NCBI RefSeq assembly: GCF_013377085.1
Contig: NZ_JACAAX010000033.1
Location: 1-64,000 of the forward strand
Reading direction: 5' to 3'
Length of the DNA stretch: 64,000 bases
DNA from: Rhodoplanes sp.
GTDB lineage: Bacteria; Pseudomonadota; Alphaproteobacteria; Rhizobiales; Xanthobacteraceae
The position numbers were made by a program, and so were the translations under genes. Below are positions 1 to 8,492 of this stretch, piece after piece. The notes below the pieces were generated by a model that was not told where the DNA came from, searched no databases, and worked only from the letters and a program-made list of their open reading frames with translations. Numbering within the stretch: the stretch's first letter is position 1; every line of letters starts with the position of its first letter.

Positions 1-55
1 AGACCGGGGTTATGGGTCCCGGGCTCGCGGCCTACAGCCGCGCCCCGGGACGACG
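1..55. repeat. Half of a type-A intergenic palindromic element, cut by window edge
   Basis: The stretch running from GGTTATGGG to a CCCCGGGACGAC end closely resembles the right half of the elements at 8227-8322 and 21917-22039. Only one half is inside the window, so the full inverted repeat cannot be seen. It lies downstream of hspQ. Confidence 0.55.
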
Positions 56-121
56 GAGGCTGCGGATGTCGGCTCCTCCATCGCCCACTCGTAAACTTAG
101 CCGGGCGACAGGACCGCCGCC

Positions 122-454
122 TCAGTTCAGCACCTCGAAGCGGCGGCGGTAGGAGCCGTCCTCGCTGCGCTCGAACACCTCGGAGACCTGCGGGTGGCGG
201 ACCGGCTCGCCCGACTCGTCGGGCAGCAGGTTCTGCTCCGACACATAGGCGATGTACTCGGTCTCGGCGTTCTCGGCGAACAGGTGGTAGAACGGCTGGT
301 CCTTGTGCGGCCGCACGTCCTCCGGGATCGCCTCGTACCACTCGTCGGTGTTGGCGAACACCGGGTCGACGTCGAAGATCACGCCCCGGAACGGATAGAT
401 CCGGTGCCGGACAACCTGGCCGATCGTGTACTTGCCGGTGCGCGCTCTACTCAT
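122..454 (-). CDS. hspQ: Heat shock protein HspQ (hemimethylated-DNA-binding family)
   Basis: About 110 residues of the HspQ/YccV family, small cytosolic proteins that in E. coli act as adaptors for Lon and affect DnaA stability. The family signature is clear: KYTIGQVVRHRIYPFRGVIF near the N terminus, then a DVDP segment, KDQPFYHLFAENAETEYIAY and SEQNLLPD. The start at 454 (MSRARTG) is preferred because homologues begin just before this block. An in-frame ATG at 478 would add eight residues and has a GGGAGG about 12 bases upstream, so it remains possible. The gene stands alone on the minus strand downstream of the malyl-CoA lyase. Family assignment is firm; the start is less so. Confidence 0.9.
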   Translation of the reverse strand: MSRARTGKYTIGQVVRHRIYPFRGVIFDVDPVFANTDEWYEAIPEDVRPHKDQPFYHLFAENAETEYIAYVSEQNLLPDESGEPVRHPQVSEVFERSEDGSYRRRFEVLN

Positions 455-577
455 GGGGCGAAAATAGCGCAGCTTCACGTCGGCGAACAGCCTCCCGGCC
501 GCAGGACTGACCTCCGGCCGGAACCATCGGCCGGCCGGAGCGGGTTCGCGGCCGGCCCGGTCGGACCGAAGCCCGGG

Positions 578-1621
578 TCACAGCCCGTAGCGGGCCGCCA
601 TCTCCGGGTCCTTGGCGGCGACCAGCCGGGCGAGGTCGACCACCACCTTGGCCTGCTTCCAGGTGGCGTCGTCCTGCATCTTGCCGTCGATCATCACGGC
701 GCCCGAGCCGTCCGGCATGGCATCGAGGATCTTGTGGGCGAGCTTCACCTCGTCCGGGTCGGGCGAGAACACCCGCTTGGCGATGTCGATCTGGGACGGG
801 TGCAGCGACCAGGCGCCGGCGCAGCCGAGCAGGAAGGCGTTGCGGAACTGCGCCTCGCAGGCCTCCGGGTCGGAGAAGTCGCCGAACGGCCCGTAGAAGG
901 CCTTGATGCCGGTCGCTGCGCAGGCGTCGACCATGCGGGCGAGCGTGTAATGCCACAGATCCTGCTGGAAGCTTTCGCGCGGCGCGCCGGCGGCGGTCGC
1001 GTCGGCCAGCACCTTGTACTCCGGGTGGCCGCCGCCGACCCTTGTGGTCTTCATGGCGCGCGAGGCGGCCAGATCGGCCGGGCCGAGGCTCATCCCGTGC
1101 ATGCGGGGCGAGGCCGAGGCGATCCTCTCGACATTGTTGACGCCTTCCGGGGTCTCCAGGATGGCGTGGATGAAGATCGGCTTGCGCAGCGCGAAGCGCG
1201 CCTCGAGCTGGGCCAGGAGCTGGTCGAGATAGTGAATGTCCCAGGGCCCTTCGACCTTGGGAATCATCACCACGTCGAGCTTGTAGCCGACCGCCTCGAC
1301 GATCTCCAAAAGGTCGTCCAGCACCCAGGGCGAGTTGAGCGCGTTGATGCGCACCCACAGGCCGGTGGCGCCGAAGTCGTTCACCCGCGCCATCTCGATG
1401 AAGCCGCGGCGGGCATCCTCCTTGGCGTCGGCCGGGATCGCGTCCTCGAGATTGCCGAGCACGACGTCGACCTGGCCGGTCAGCTCGCGGACCTTGGCCC
1501 GCAGCTTCTCGATGTGCGGGGGGACGAAATGGATCATCCGCTCGAGCCGCACCGGGAGCTCACGGCACGGCGCTGGCGCGCCGATCGCGAGCGGCTTGTA
1601 GAAATTGCGTGGAAGCTTCAT
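578..1621 (-). CDS. mcl: Malyl-CoA / beta-methylmalyl-CoA / citramalyl-CoA lyase family enzyme, Chloroflexus type
   Basis: A 347-residue HpcH/HpaI-aldolase-superfamily CoA-ester lyase that cleaves or forms (S)-malyl-CoA and beta-methylmalyl-CoA (glyoxylate plus acetyl- or propionyl-CoA). It starts [16 protein letters not shown] and carries [66 protein letters not shown] and [16 protein letters not shown]. From memory of the family, this pattern and length match the trifunctional enzyme of the Chloroflexus 3-hydroxypropionate bicycle (about 348 residues) far better than Rhodobacter Mcl1 (about 318). The longer open frame to 1702 is rejected because homologues begin at MKLPRN, and GGCGGA lies upstream of 1621. 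It is divergent from an AEC transporter 232 bases away. Physiological substrate is inferred. Confidence 0.85.
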   Translation of the reverse strand: MKLPRNFYKPLAIGAPAPCRELPVRLERMIHFVPPHIEKLRAKVRELTGQVDVVLGNLEDAIPADAKEDARRGFIEMARVNDFGATGLWVRINALNSPWVLDDLLEIVEAVGYKLDVVMIPKVEGPWDIHYLDQLLAQLEARFALRKPIFIHAILETPEGVNNVERIASASPRMHGMSLGPADLAASRAMKTTRVGGGHPEYKVLADATAAGAPRESFQQDLWHYTLARMVDACAATGIKAFYGPFGDFSDPEACEAQFRNAFLLGCAGAWSLHPSQIDIAKRVFSPDPDEVKLAHKILDAMPDGSGAVMIDGKMQDDATWKQAKVVVDLARLVAAKDPEMAARYGL

Positions 1622-1853
1622 CGATCTTGTTTCCGCCCTTGGGCTCGTCCCAGGAGGCTGGCGCGTCACGCGGGCAGCCGGACAGGGCGCCGGCCGCTGC
1701 ATGGCTGCGCGTGCCCGAAACGCTGCACGAGCCGCCGTGAAATGCTCTAATCGAGATCGCTTGGTCGCCCCTCCAACCTAGAGGAAGCTGCGTCGTCCGC
1801 CAAGCCGGACCGGCGGTTCCCTCGCTGCAACCTTCGTCGGCTCGCCCACCGCC

Positions 1854-2831
1854 ATGATGGACGTCCTCAACCTCGCACTGCCGTTCTTCGGCCTGATCTT
1901 TCTCGGCATGGCCTGCGGGAGGTTCGCCCGCATCCCGGACGCCGGTCTCGCCTGGATGGATTTCTTCGTCATCTATGTGGCGCTGCCGGCGCTGTTCTAC
2001 CGGGTGCTGGCACAGACGCCGGCCGGCGAGCTGACCCAGCTCTCCTTCATCGTCGCCACCACGCTCGCCACCTTCGCGGCCTTCGTCGTGACCTTCGGGA
2101 TCGCCATCGCGGTCGAGCGCGGCCGGCTGAGGGTGGCGACCATCATCGGGCTCGCCGGTGCCTACGGGAATGTCGGCTATATGGGGCCCGGCCTCGCCGT
2201 GTCGGCCCTCGGCACCGAGGCGGCGGCGCCGGTGGCGCTGATCTTCTGCTTCGACACGCTCCTGGTGTTCACCGTCGCGCCGCTGCTGATGACCATGGCG
2301 GGCCACCACGGCAAAGCCGGGGGCGACAGGAGTGCGCTCGCCACCGCCGGCCTGGTGGCCCGCCGCATCGTGCTGCATCCGTTCATCGTCGCCAGCGTGC
2401 TCGGCGTCGCCTCGGCGGCGATCGGCCTGCAGCCGCCCGTGGCGCTCGACCGGCTGCTGCAGTTCCTGCAGAACGCCGCGGCGCCCTGCGCCCTGTTCGC
2501 TCTCGGCGTCACCGTGGTGGCGCGCCCGGTCGACGCCGTGACGATCGAGCTGCCGATCGCCATCGGCGTCAAGCTGCTCGTCCATCCGGCGATCGTGCTG
2601 GTGCTGATGTCGCTGTTCGGCCCGTTCGCCGAGACCTGGGTCTACACGGCCGTGCTGCTCGCCGCGCTGCCGACGGCGCTCAGCGTCTTCGTGCTGGCTC
2701 GCCAGTACGACACCTGGGTGGCGGAGGCGTCGAGCCTGGTGATGTACGGCATCCTCGTCTCGGTGTTCACCGTGACGGGGCTGCTGTGGCTCCTGAAAGC
2801 CCACCTTCTGCCGCTGAACATTTTTGGGTGA
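1854..2831 (+). CDS. AEC-family transporter (auxin efflux carrier / malonate type)
   Basis: A 325-residue integral membrane protein of the AEC family, with alternating hydrophobic segments along its whole length (about ten). A central GLAGAYGNVGYMGPGL stretch matches the glycine/asparagine-rich region typical of the family. Bacterial members export or import small carboxylates such as malonate or malate. Divergence from the malyl-CoA lyase suggests a dicarboxylate substrate, but that is only context. Tandem ATGs at 1854 and 1857 are both possible starts; no strong Shine-Dalgarno sequence is visible before them. Confidence 0.85.
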   Translation: MMDVLNLALPFFGLIFLGMACGRFARIPDAGLAWMDFFVIYVALPALFYRVLAQTPAGELTQLSFIVATTLATFAAFVVTFGIAIAVERGRLRVATIIGLAGAYGNVGYMGPGLAVSALGTEAAAPVALIFCFDTLLVFTVAPLLMTMAGHHGKAGGDRSALATAGLVARRIVLHPFIVASVLGVASAAIGLQPPVALDRLLQFLQNAAAPCALFALGVTVVARPVDAVTIELPIAIGVKLLVHPAIVLVLMSLFGPFAETWVYTAVLLAALPTALSVFVLARQYDTWVAEASSLVMYGILVSVFTVTGLLWLLKAHLLPLNIFG

Positions 2832-2855
2832 AATCCCCCGTCGGCTGGTGGCCGG

Positions 2856-4079
2856 TCAGCTCAGCGGCTCGCCGCGCAGGAGCTTCGGCTCGGCCAGGGC
2901 CGGGGCGACGCCTTCGCGCATGACGGCGCGGCGCAGCGGGCCGAGGCGGCCGAGCATCCACAGGCCGACGCCGCGGACGCCCTGCACGGGCAGGAGGTCG
3001 CTTAAAAGGCTGCGGTTGAGCAGGTCGACGGCCAGCGTGCGGCTCGCCACGTCGGCGCGGCGGCGACGGTCGTACTCGTCCGTCACAGTCGGGCCGCCCG
3101 GGTCGGTCCCCTCCCGGCGGGCGTCGGCGATCAGCTCGGCGACGGTCGCGGCATCGCGAAAGCCGAGATTGAGGCCCTGGGCGCCGATCGGCGGCACCAC
3201 ATGGGCGGCATCGCCGACCAGCACGACGCGCCCGCCGGCAAAGCGCCGGGCGGTCTCGACCGAAAGCGGGAAGGCGCCGCGGCCGGGCTCGACCGTCACG
3301 GGGCCGAGGATCGAATGGGAGCGCCGCTCGACCTCGGCATTCATGGCCTCGGGGGTGAGCGCCTGCAGGCGGTCGGCCTCGGCGGGGGCGACCACGCACA
3401 CCACGCTGACCCGCCGGCCGGGCAGGGGAACGACCGTGAACGGCCCCTCGGCGGAGTGGAATTCCGTCGATATGTCGTGATGATCACGCGAAATGCCGAG
3501 GTTGAAGGTGAGCGCCGTCTGGGGGTAGGTCCAGCCCCGCGTGGCGATGCCGGCGGCCTCCCGGCAGAGCGAGCGGCGGCCGTCGGAGCCGACCGCGAGC
3601 TTCGCCACGATTTTTCGCCCGTCGGCGCAGCCGACCGTGACGCCCGTCGCGCCGATCGCCACCGTGCTGGCGTTCTCGGCCATGACGGTAAGGTTCGACA
3701 GCGTCGCTGCGCGCGCTTCCAGCGCCGCGACGAGGTCGCGATTCGCAATGTTCCAGCCGAACGCATCGAGGCCGATCTCGGTTGCCTCGAACCGCACCTC
3801 GGGGGCGCGCCACAGCCGGCCGGTGTCGTCGACGATCCGCATGGCCCGCAAGGGAGCGGCCGCGCCCCGGCACGCCTCCCAGACGCCCAGCGCCGTCAGC
3901 GCGTCGACCGAGCCGACCAGCAGCGCCGTCGTGCGATTGTCGCGCGGCACCGGGCGGCCGGCGACCAGGACGGTCGCGGCTCCCGTCGAGGCGATTGCGA
4001 CCGCGGCCATCAGCCCGGCCGGGCCGCCGCCGACCACCACCACGTCACAGGATACCGTCTCGCCGGTCGTCGGCGTCAT
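2856..4079 (-). CDS. UbiH/UbiF/Coq6-family FAD-dependent monooxygenase
   Basis: A 407-residue flavoprotein hydroxylase. The dinucleotide-binding motif VVVGGGPAGLMAA is near residues 14-26, and the second FAD motif GDAAHVVPPIGAQGLNLGF lies near residue 290, with the GAQGLN(L/M)G block characteristic of ubiquinone-ring hydroxylases. It probably hydroxylates a polyprenylated aromatic precursor of ubiquinone using O2 and NADPH; which ring position cannot be told from sequence. GGGGAG lies 7 bases before the ATG at 4079. It is divergent from the YeiH/LysR pair and its stop is 24 bases from the convergent AEC stop. Confidence 0.82.
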   Translation of the reverse strand: MTPTTGETVSCDVVVVGGGPAGLMAAVAIASTGAATVLVAGRPVPRDNRTTALLVGSVDALTALGVWEACRGAAAPLRAMRIVDDTGRLWRAPEVRFEATEIGLDAFGWNIANRDLVAALEARAATLSNLTVMAENASTVAIGATGVTVGCADGRKIVAKLAVGSDGRRSLCREAAGIATRGWTYPQTALTFNLGISRDHHDISTEFHSAEGPFTVVPLPGRRVSVVCVVAPAEADRLQALTPEAMNAEVERRSHSILGPVTVEPGRGAFPLSVETARRFAGGRVVLVGDAAHVVPPIGAQGLNLGFRDAATVAELIADARREGTDPGGPTVTDEYDRRRRADVASRTLAVDLLNRSLLSDLLPVQGVRGVGLWMLGRLGPLRRAVMREGVAPALAEPKLLRGEPLS

Positions 4080-4186
4080 CGTGCAGCTCCCCTGAGGACG
4101 AAGCTCGGCCGCGCTCCTCGTCGGCCCGTCATAGTCGATCCGCTGCCTCGAGGCGAAGCGGACGCTATGACGCGGCTTCCAGGACT

Positions 4187-4203
4187 AATCGAAAATATCG
4201 ATT
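4187..4203. promoter_or_regulatory. Candidate LysR-type operator (ATC-N9-GAT dyad)
   Basis: AATCGA and TCGATT form perfect 6-bp arms around a 5-bp AAATA centre. Inside is the ATC-N9-GAT and T-N11-A form typical of LysR-family boxes. It sits in an AT-rich patch (about 4185-4240) 76 bases before the YeiH-type gene, the most likely target of the LysR protein encoded downstream of it. Function is inferred from form and position. Confidence 0.45.
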
Positions 4204-4278
4204 GAAACGACAAAAATAACTTGTTTGATAGAATAGAAGCAACCGGCTTCTCTGCTGCGGAACAGCGAGGAGACCGCC

Positions 4279-5334
4279 ATGCCGCCGATCGCCGACCCGA
4301 CCGCCGTTTTGCCGGAGGCCCCATGCCCCGAAGCGTCCCGTCCAATAATTCATCGTCGGGCGTTGTGGCCCGGGCTGGCGCTGGCTGCAGCCGTGGCGGC
4401 AGCGGCGCTGGCGCTGCGCAGCCTGCCCGGCGTGGCGATCCTCAGCCCGATGATTCTTGCGGTGGTGATCGGCATCGCCGTCCGAAACACGGTCGGGACT
4501 CCCGCGGCGGCGCAGCCGGGGCTCGGGGTGGCGATGCGGCCGCTGCTGCGGATCGCCATCGTCCTGCTCGGGCTTCAGCTCACCCTCGCCGACATCGCCG
4601 AGCTGGGCTTTTCGAGCGTCGCGATCCTGGCCGCTACTCTGACGGCGACGTTCCTGTTCACGGTCTGGTTGGGCCGGCGCCTCGGCGTCGATCCGGGTCT
4701 CGCCCGGTTGGTGGCGGCCGGCACCTCGATCTGCGGTGCGTCGGCCGTGGTTGCGGCCAACACGGCGACCCGGGCGAGCGACGAGGACGTCGCCTATGCG
4801 GTCGCCTGCGTGACGCTGTTCGGCTCCCTCGCCATGGTGCTCTACCCGCTGCTGCCGGGCCTGCTGCATCTCGGCCCGCGCGCCTATGGCCTGTGGGCGG
4901 GCGCCTCGATCCACGAGATCGCCCAGGTGTTGGCGGCCGCCTTCCAGGGCGGCAGCGAGGCCGGGCATGTCGGCACCATCGCCAAGCTCTCCCGGGTCAT
5001 GATGCTGGCGCCGGTGGTGCTGGCCCTCGGCTTTGCCACGGCGAAGCCCGCTGCGGCCGGCGGGTGCGCAGCGGCGCCGGCGCCGGTACCTTGGTTCGTG
5101 CTCGGCTTCGTGGCGCTCGCCGTCGCCAACAGCGTGGTGACGATCGACCCCATGGTGCGGCAGTGGATCGTCCTCGCCACCACGGTTCTGCTGGCGATCG
5201 CGCTCGCCGCCATGGGGCTGGAGACCGATATCCGGCGGCTCGCCGCCAAGGGCCTGCAGCCGCTGCTGCTCGGCGCTGCCGCCAGCCTCTTCATCGCGGT
5301 GTTCAGCCTCGTCCTGGTGGAGGTCTTCGCCTGA
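4279..5334 (+). CDS. YeiH-family putative sulfate exporter (UPF0324)
   Basis: A 351-residue polytopic membrane protein of the UPF0324/YeiH family. Hydrophobic helices alternate throughout, with family blocks [37 protein letters not shown] and [18 protein letters not shown]. YeiH relatives are annotated as putative sulfate or sulfite exporters and usually sit beside a LysR regulator, as here. GAGGAG lies just before the ATG. The LysR gene follows after 28 bases on the same strand, so the two are probably co-transcribed. Substrate is not shown by the sequence. Confidence 0.85.
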   Translation: MPPIADPTAVLPEAPCPEASRPIIHRRALWPGLALAAAVAAAALALRSLPGVAILSPMILAVVIGIAVRNTVGTPAAAQPGLGVAMRPLLRIAIVLLGLQLTLADIAELGFSSVAILAATLTATFLFTVWLGRRLGVDPGLARLVAAGTSICGASAVVAANTATRASDEDVAYAVACVTLFGSLAMVLYPLLPGLLHLGPRAYGLWAGASIHEIAQVLAAAFQGGSEAGHVGTIAKLSRVMMLAPVVLALGFATAKPAAAGGCAAAPAPVPWFVLGFVALAVANSVVTIDPMVRQWIVLATTVLLAIALAAMGLETDIRRLAAKGLQPLLLGAAASLFIAVFSLVLVEVFA

Positions 5335-5362
5335 GACCGGCCGGCCCGGACGGGGCGGCCCG

Positions 5363-6247
5363 ATGACGCTCGAGCAGCTCCGCATTTTCGTCGCGGTCGC
5401 CGAGCGCCAGCACATGACCCGCGCCGCCGAGGCGCTCGGCCTGGTGCAGTCCGCCGTCAGCGCCGCGGTCGCGGCCCTGGAGGCGCGCCACGCGACCGTG
5501 CTGTTTCATCGCGTCGGGCGGCGGATCGAGCTGACCGAGGCGGGGCGGGTCTTCCTGCCCGAGGCCAAGGCCGTGCTGGCGCGGGCGGCGGCCGCCGAGC
5601 TGGCGCTGACCGAGACCAGCGGCCTCGTGCGCGGCAGCCTGGCGGTCGCCGCCAGCCAGACCATCGCCGCCTATTGGCTGCCCGGCCTCCTGGTGCGGTT
5701 CCGCCGAGACCATCCGCAGATCGCGGTGCGGCTCGTGGTCGGCAACACGGCGCAGGTCGCCCAGGCCGTGGTGGATGGCGTGGCCGATCTCGGCTTTGTC
5801 GAGGGGGCAATCGACGAGCCCGCCTTGAACGACCACCCGTTCGCCGGCGACCGCCTGATCCTGGTGGCTTCGCCGGCGCATCCTTTCGCGGCGGCGCCGG
5901 CCCTCGAGCCCGCCGACCTGCTCGCCGCCGATTGGATTCTCCGCGAGCCGGGCTCGGGCACGCGCTCGGAGTTCGAGGAGGCCTTGCGGGCCGCGGGGCT
6001 CGATCCCGGCCGGCTGCGGGTGGTGCTGGAGCTGCCGTCCAACGAAGCGGTGCGATCGGCGGTCGAGGCGGGCGGCGGCGTCACGGTGGTGTCGGATCTC
6101 GTCGCCGCGTCCGGCCTGCGCTCCGGCCAGCTTGCCCGTGCCGCTTTCGCGCTGCCCGTGCGAAATTTCCATCTGCTGCGCCACCGCGAGCGGTATCACA
6201 GTCTCGCGGCCCGGACCCTGGCGGCCCTGATCGGCTCGAAACCGTAA
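5363..6247 (+). CDS. LysR-family transcriptional regulator (CysL/YeiE-like)
   Basis: A 294-residue LysR protein. The winged HTH fills residues 1-60, starting MTLEQLRIFVAVAERQHMTR followed by an LVQSAVSAAVAALE recognition helix. A substrate-binding domain with LAVAASQTIAAYWLPGLL and WILREPGSGTRSEFE follows. The latter blocks resemble CysL/YeiE regulators that accompany YeiH-type transporters. It probably controls the upstream transporter gene through the dyad at 4187-4203 and, being in the same operon, its own expression. The inducer is unknown. Confidence 0.87.
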   Translation: MTLEQLRIFVAVAERQHMTRAAEALGLVQSAVSAAVAALEARHATVLFHRVGRRIELTEAGRVFLPEAKAVLARAAAAELALTETSGLVRGSLAVAASQTIAAYWLPGLLVRFRRDHPQIAVRLVVGNTAQVAQAVVDGVADLGFVEGAIDEPALNDHPFAGDRLILVASPAHPFAAAPALEPADLLAADWILREPGSGTRSEFEEALRAAGLDPGRLRVVLELPSNEAVRSAVEAGGGVTVVSDLVAASGLRSGQLARAAFALPVRNFHLLRHRERYHSLAARTLAALIGSKP

Positions 6248-6349
6248 AAGGGCCAGGCCTCGGGGGCTTTGCCGATGTCCGCGTCGGAGCGAATGCGCTA
6301 AGACTCGGCGCGATCGCGGACGCGCCGCCGCACATCGCCCGGGCTCGCC

Positions 6350-7291
6350 ATGACCGATACGCCCCATTCTCCTGCTACGGCCGAGCCGCCCAGTGGCCGC
6401 GGACCGGCCGTGTTGCTCCTCTCGCGGCCCGTTGTGGTCGCGGTCGGCTGCCTGGTCGTGCTCGGGGGGCTCGGCTGGGTCTATCTCGGCCTGATGATCG
6501 CCGGCATGGCCGGCAGCGGATCGATGGCCACCTTCGGGCCCGGCATGGGACTGCTCGACCTCGTCACCGGCGGCGTCGAGCTCGACGGCTTCGCCAAGGC
6601 GCTGGCCGACGCGATCTGCCAGCCGAGCTTCGGCCATCACGGCGGCGCCAGTCCGGCGGCGCTCGCGACGCTCGCTTTGATGTGGGCCGCCATGGCGCTC
6701 GCCATGATGCTGCCGACCGCCGGACCGATGATCCTCACCTATGCGGAGATCGCCGCCACGGCGGCGCGCCGCGGCGAGCGCATCGCCTCGCCGCTCGCGC
6801 TGATCGCCGGCTATGTCGGGGTTTGGCTCGCCGTCGCGCTGGTCGCCGCGGTCCTGCAAGCCGTGCTCGCCCAGGCGGCGCTGCTCGACCCGGCGATGGC
6901 CTCGGCGAGCCCGCTGTTCTCGGGTGGCGTCTTCGTGGCGGCCGGGGCCTACCAGTTCTCGGCGCTGAAATATGCCTGCGTGACGCGCTGCCAGCGGCCG
7001 TTCCCGTTCTTCCTGGTGCGCTGGTCGAGCGCCACCGGCGACGTCTTCCGGCTCGGGGTCCGGCAGGGCCTGTTCTGCCTCGGCTGCTGCTGGGCCATGA
7101 TGCTGCTGATGTTCGCGGTCGGGGTGATGAATGTGGTCTGGATGGCGCTGCTCGGCCTGGTGATGGGGGCCGAGAAGATCGCCACCACGACACGCTTCAG
7201 CAAGGCGATCGGCGTCGTCTTCATCCTGATCGGCGCCTGGATGATCGGCGACGCCGTGCTGGCGCACTGGCCGACCGCCCGCGCCGCGTGA
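6350..7291 (+). CDS. DUF2182 integral membrane protein
   Basis: A 313-residue polytopic membrane protein of the DUF2182 family (annotated as predicted metal-binding membrane proteins). Family marks are GPMILTYAEIAATAARRGER, YQFSALKYACVTRCQRP and a Cys-rich helix FCLGCCWAMMLLMF, followed by NVVWMALLGLVMGAEK. The N terminus is hydrophilic up to about residue 22, then the first membrane helix. The cysteine pairs suggest metal or redox chemistry but no reaction is known. It lies alone between the LysR gene and TerC. Confidence 0.82.
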   Translation: MTDTPHSPATAEPPSGRGPAVLLLSRPVVVAVGCLVVLGGLGWVYLGLMIAGMAGSGSMATFGPGMGLLDLVTGGVELDGFAKALADAICQPSFGHHGGASPAALATLALMWAAMALAMMLPTAGPMILTYAEIAATAARRGERIASPLALIAGYVGVWLAVALVAAVLQAVLAQAALLDPAMASASPLFSGGVFVAAGAYQFSALKYACVTRCQRPFPFFLVRWSSATGDVFRLGVRQGLFCLGCCWAMMLLMFAVGVMNVVWMALLGLVMGAEKIATTTRFSKAIGVVFILIGAWMIGDAVLAHWPTARAA

Positions 7292-7437
7292 TCGGCCCGC
7301 CCTGACGCCGGGTGGCCCGAGCATTCGCGTTCGATGGTGTCGCGCGCAGCCGCGCCGATGCGCCGCACCGCGGCCGGCTTGCGCGCGGTGGGCCGAGCCG
7401 CCGATATCTCGGCTGCCGAAATTGGAACCCCCTCCGC

Positions 7438-8193
7438 ATGCTCGACCTCCTGACCGACCCGAACGCCTGGGCCGCCCTCGTCACCCTGAGCGCCCTCGAG
7501 ATCGTTCTCGGCATCGACAATGTCGTGTTCATCTCGATCCTGGTGTCCCGCCTCGATCCCAAGATCGCCGACAAGGCGCGAAAACTCGGTCTCGGGCTGG
7601 CGCTCGTCTTCCGCATCCTGCTGCTGTTCACCCTGACCTGGCTGATGGGCCTGTCCGAGTCGCTGTTCTCGGCGTTCGGCCGCGGCTTCTCGTGGCACGA
7701 CATCATCCTGATCGTCGGCGGCCTGTTCCTGATCGCCAAGGCGACGCACGAGATGCACGCCGAGATCGAGGCGGCGGAGGACGCCGACGAGCCAGGGGCC
7801 GGGCCGGCCGTCGAGGCGGCGTTCGGCCTCGTCATCGTGCAGATCATCGCCGTCGACCTCGTCTTCTCGATCGACTCGATCGTCACGGCGATCGGCATGG
7901 CGCAGGACATCCGCATCATGGTGATGGCGGTGCTGATCGCGGTCGCGGTGATGTATGTGGCGTCCGGACCGGTGGCGCGCTTCGTCGCCGCCCACCCGAC
8001 GACCAAGATGCTGGCGCTCGCCTTCCTGGTGCTGATCGGCGTCGCGCTGGTCGCCGACGGCTTCGAGGTGCATATCCCGCGCGGCTACATCTACTTCGCC
8101 ATGGCGTTTGCCGGCGCGGTCGAGGCCTTCAACATCATCGCGCTGCGCAAGCGCCGCCGGCGGCGCATGGTCGAGCCCCAGAAGCCGGGGTGA
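7438..8193 (+). CDS. TerC/YgdQ-family membrane protein
   Basis: A 251-residue TerC-family integral membrane protein. Two acidic membrane motifs are intact: LGIDNVVFISI near residue 24 and LVFSIDSIVTAIG in the second half. Homologues are linked to tellurite resistance, manganese efflux and metalation of secreted proteins. The start at 7438 (MLDLLTDPNAW) is chosen because the family begins here; the open frame extends 42 codons upstream with low-complexity Arg/Ala sequence. The C terminus ends in a basic KRRRRRRM stretch, consistent with a cytosolic tail. Confidence 0.85.
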   Translation: MLDLLTDPNAWAALVTLSALEIVLGIDNVVFISILVSRLDPKIADKARKLGLGLALVFRILLLFTLTWLMGLSESLFSAFGRGFSWHDIILIVGGLFLIAKATHEMHAEIEAAEDADEPGAGPAVEAAFGLVIVQIIAVDLVFSIDSIVTAIGMAQDIRIMVMAVLIAVAVMYVASGPVARFVAAHPTTKMLALAFLVLIGVALVADGFEVHIPRGYIYFAMAFAGAVEAFNIIALRKRRRRRMVEPQKPG

Positions 8194-8226
8194 GCGACCG
8201 TCGTCAAGGGGCGAGGCCATAGGCCG

Positions 8227-8322
8227 CGAGCCCGGGACCCATACCCCCGGTGCTGGTGGCTCACGACAGGCAGGGGATATGGGGTCCGGGCTCGGCCCTG
8301 CGGGTCGCCCCGGAACGACCGA
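8227..8322. repeat. Type-A intergenic palindromic element
   Basis: GAGCCCGGGACCC near 8227-8240 pairs with GGGGTCCGGGCTC near 8281-8293, and the element ends CCCCGGAACGAC. The central GGTGGCTCACG stretch and the right half closely match the element at 21917-22039. It lies in the 299-base gap between TerC and the quinone oxidoreductase; the rest of that gap shows only the Shine-Dalgarno of the next gene. Confidence 0.7.
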
Positions 8323-8480
8323 GATTCTCCCATGCCAGCTCTGCGCGCGGTACCCGGGCCTTCGTCCGTCGCGCCGCTTGCGCCGGCAGGGCGAGTTTCT
8401 ATGATCGCGCTCCCGAGCGGGGCGCCGCTCGTCCTCGTCCGCACCATTTGCCCGGGCGTCGTCCCGGGATCCGACATCCG

Positions 8481-8488
8481 AAGGAGAG
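8481..8488 (+). promoter_or_regulatory. Shine-Dalgarno sequence fixing the quinone oxidoreductase start
   Basis: AAGGAGAG lies 4 bases before the ATG at 8493 and decides this start against an 81-codon longer open frame that runs through the palindromic repeat. Confidence 0.7.
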
Positions 8489-8492
8489 TTCC

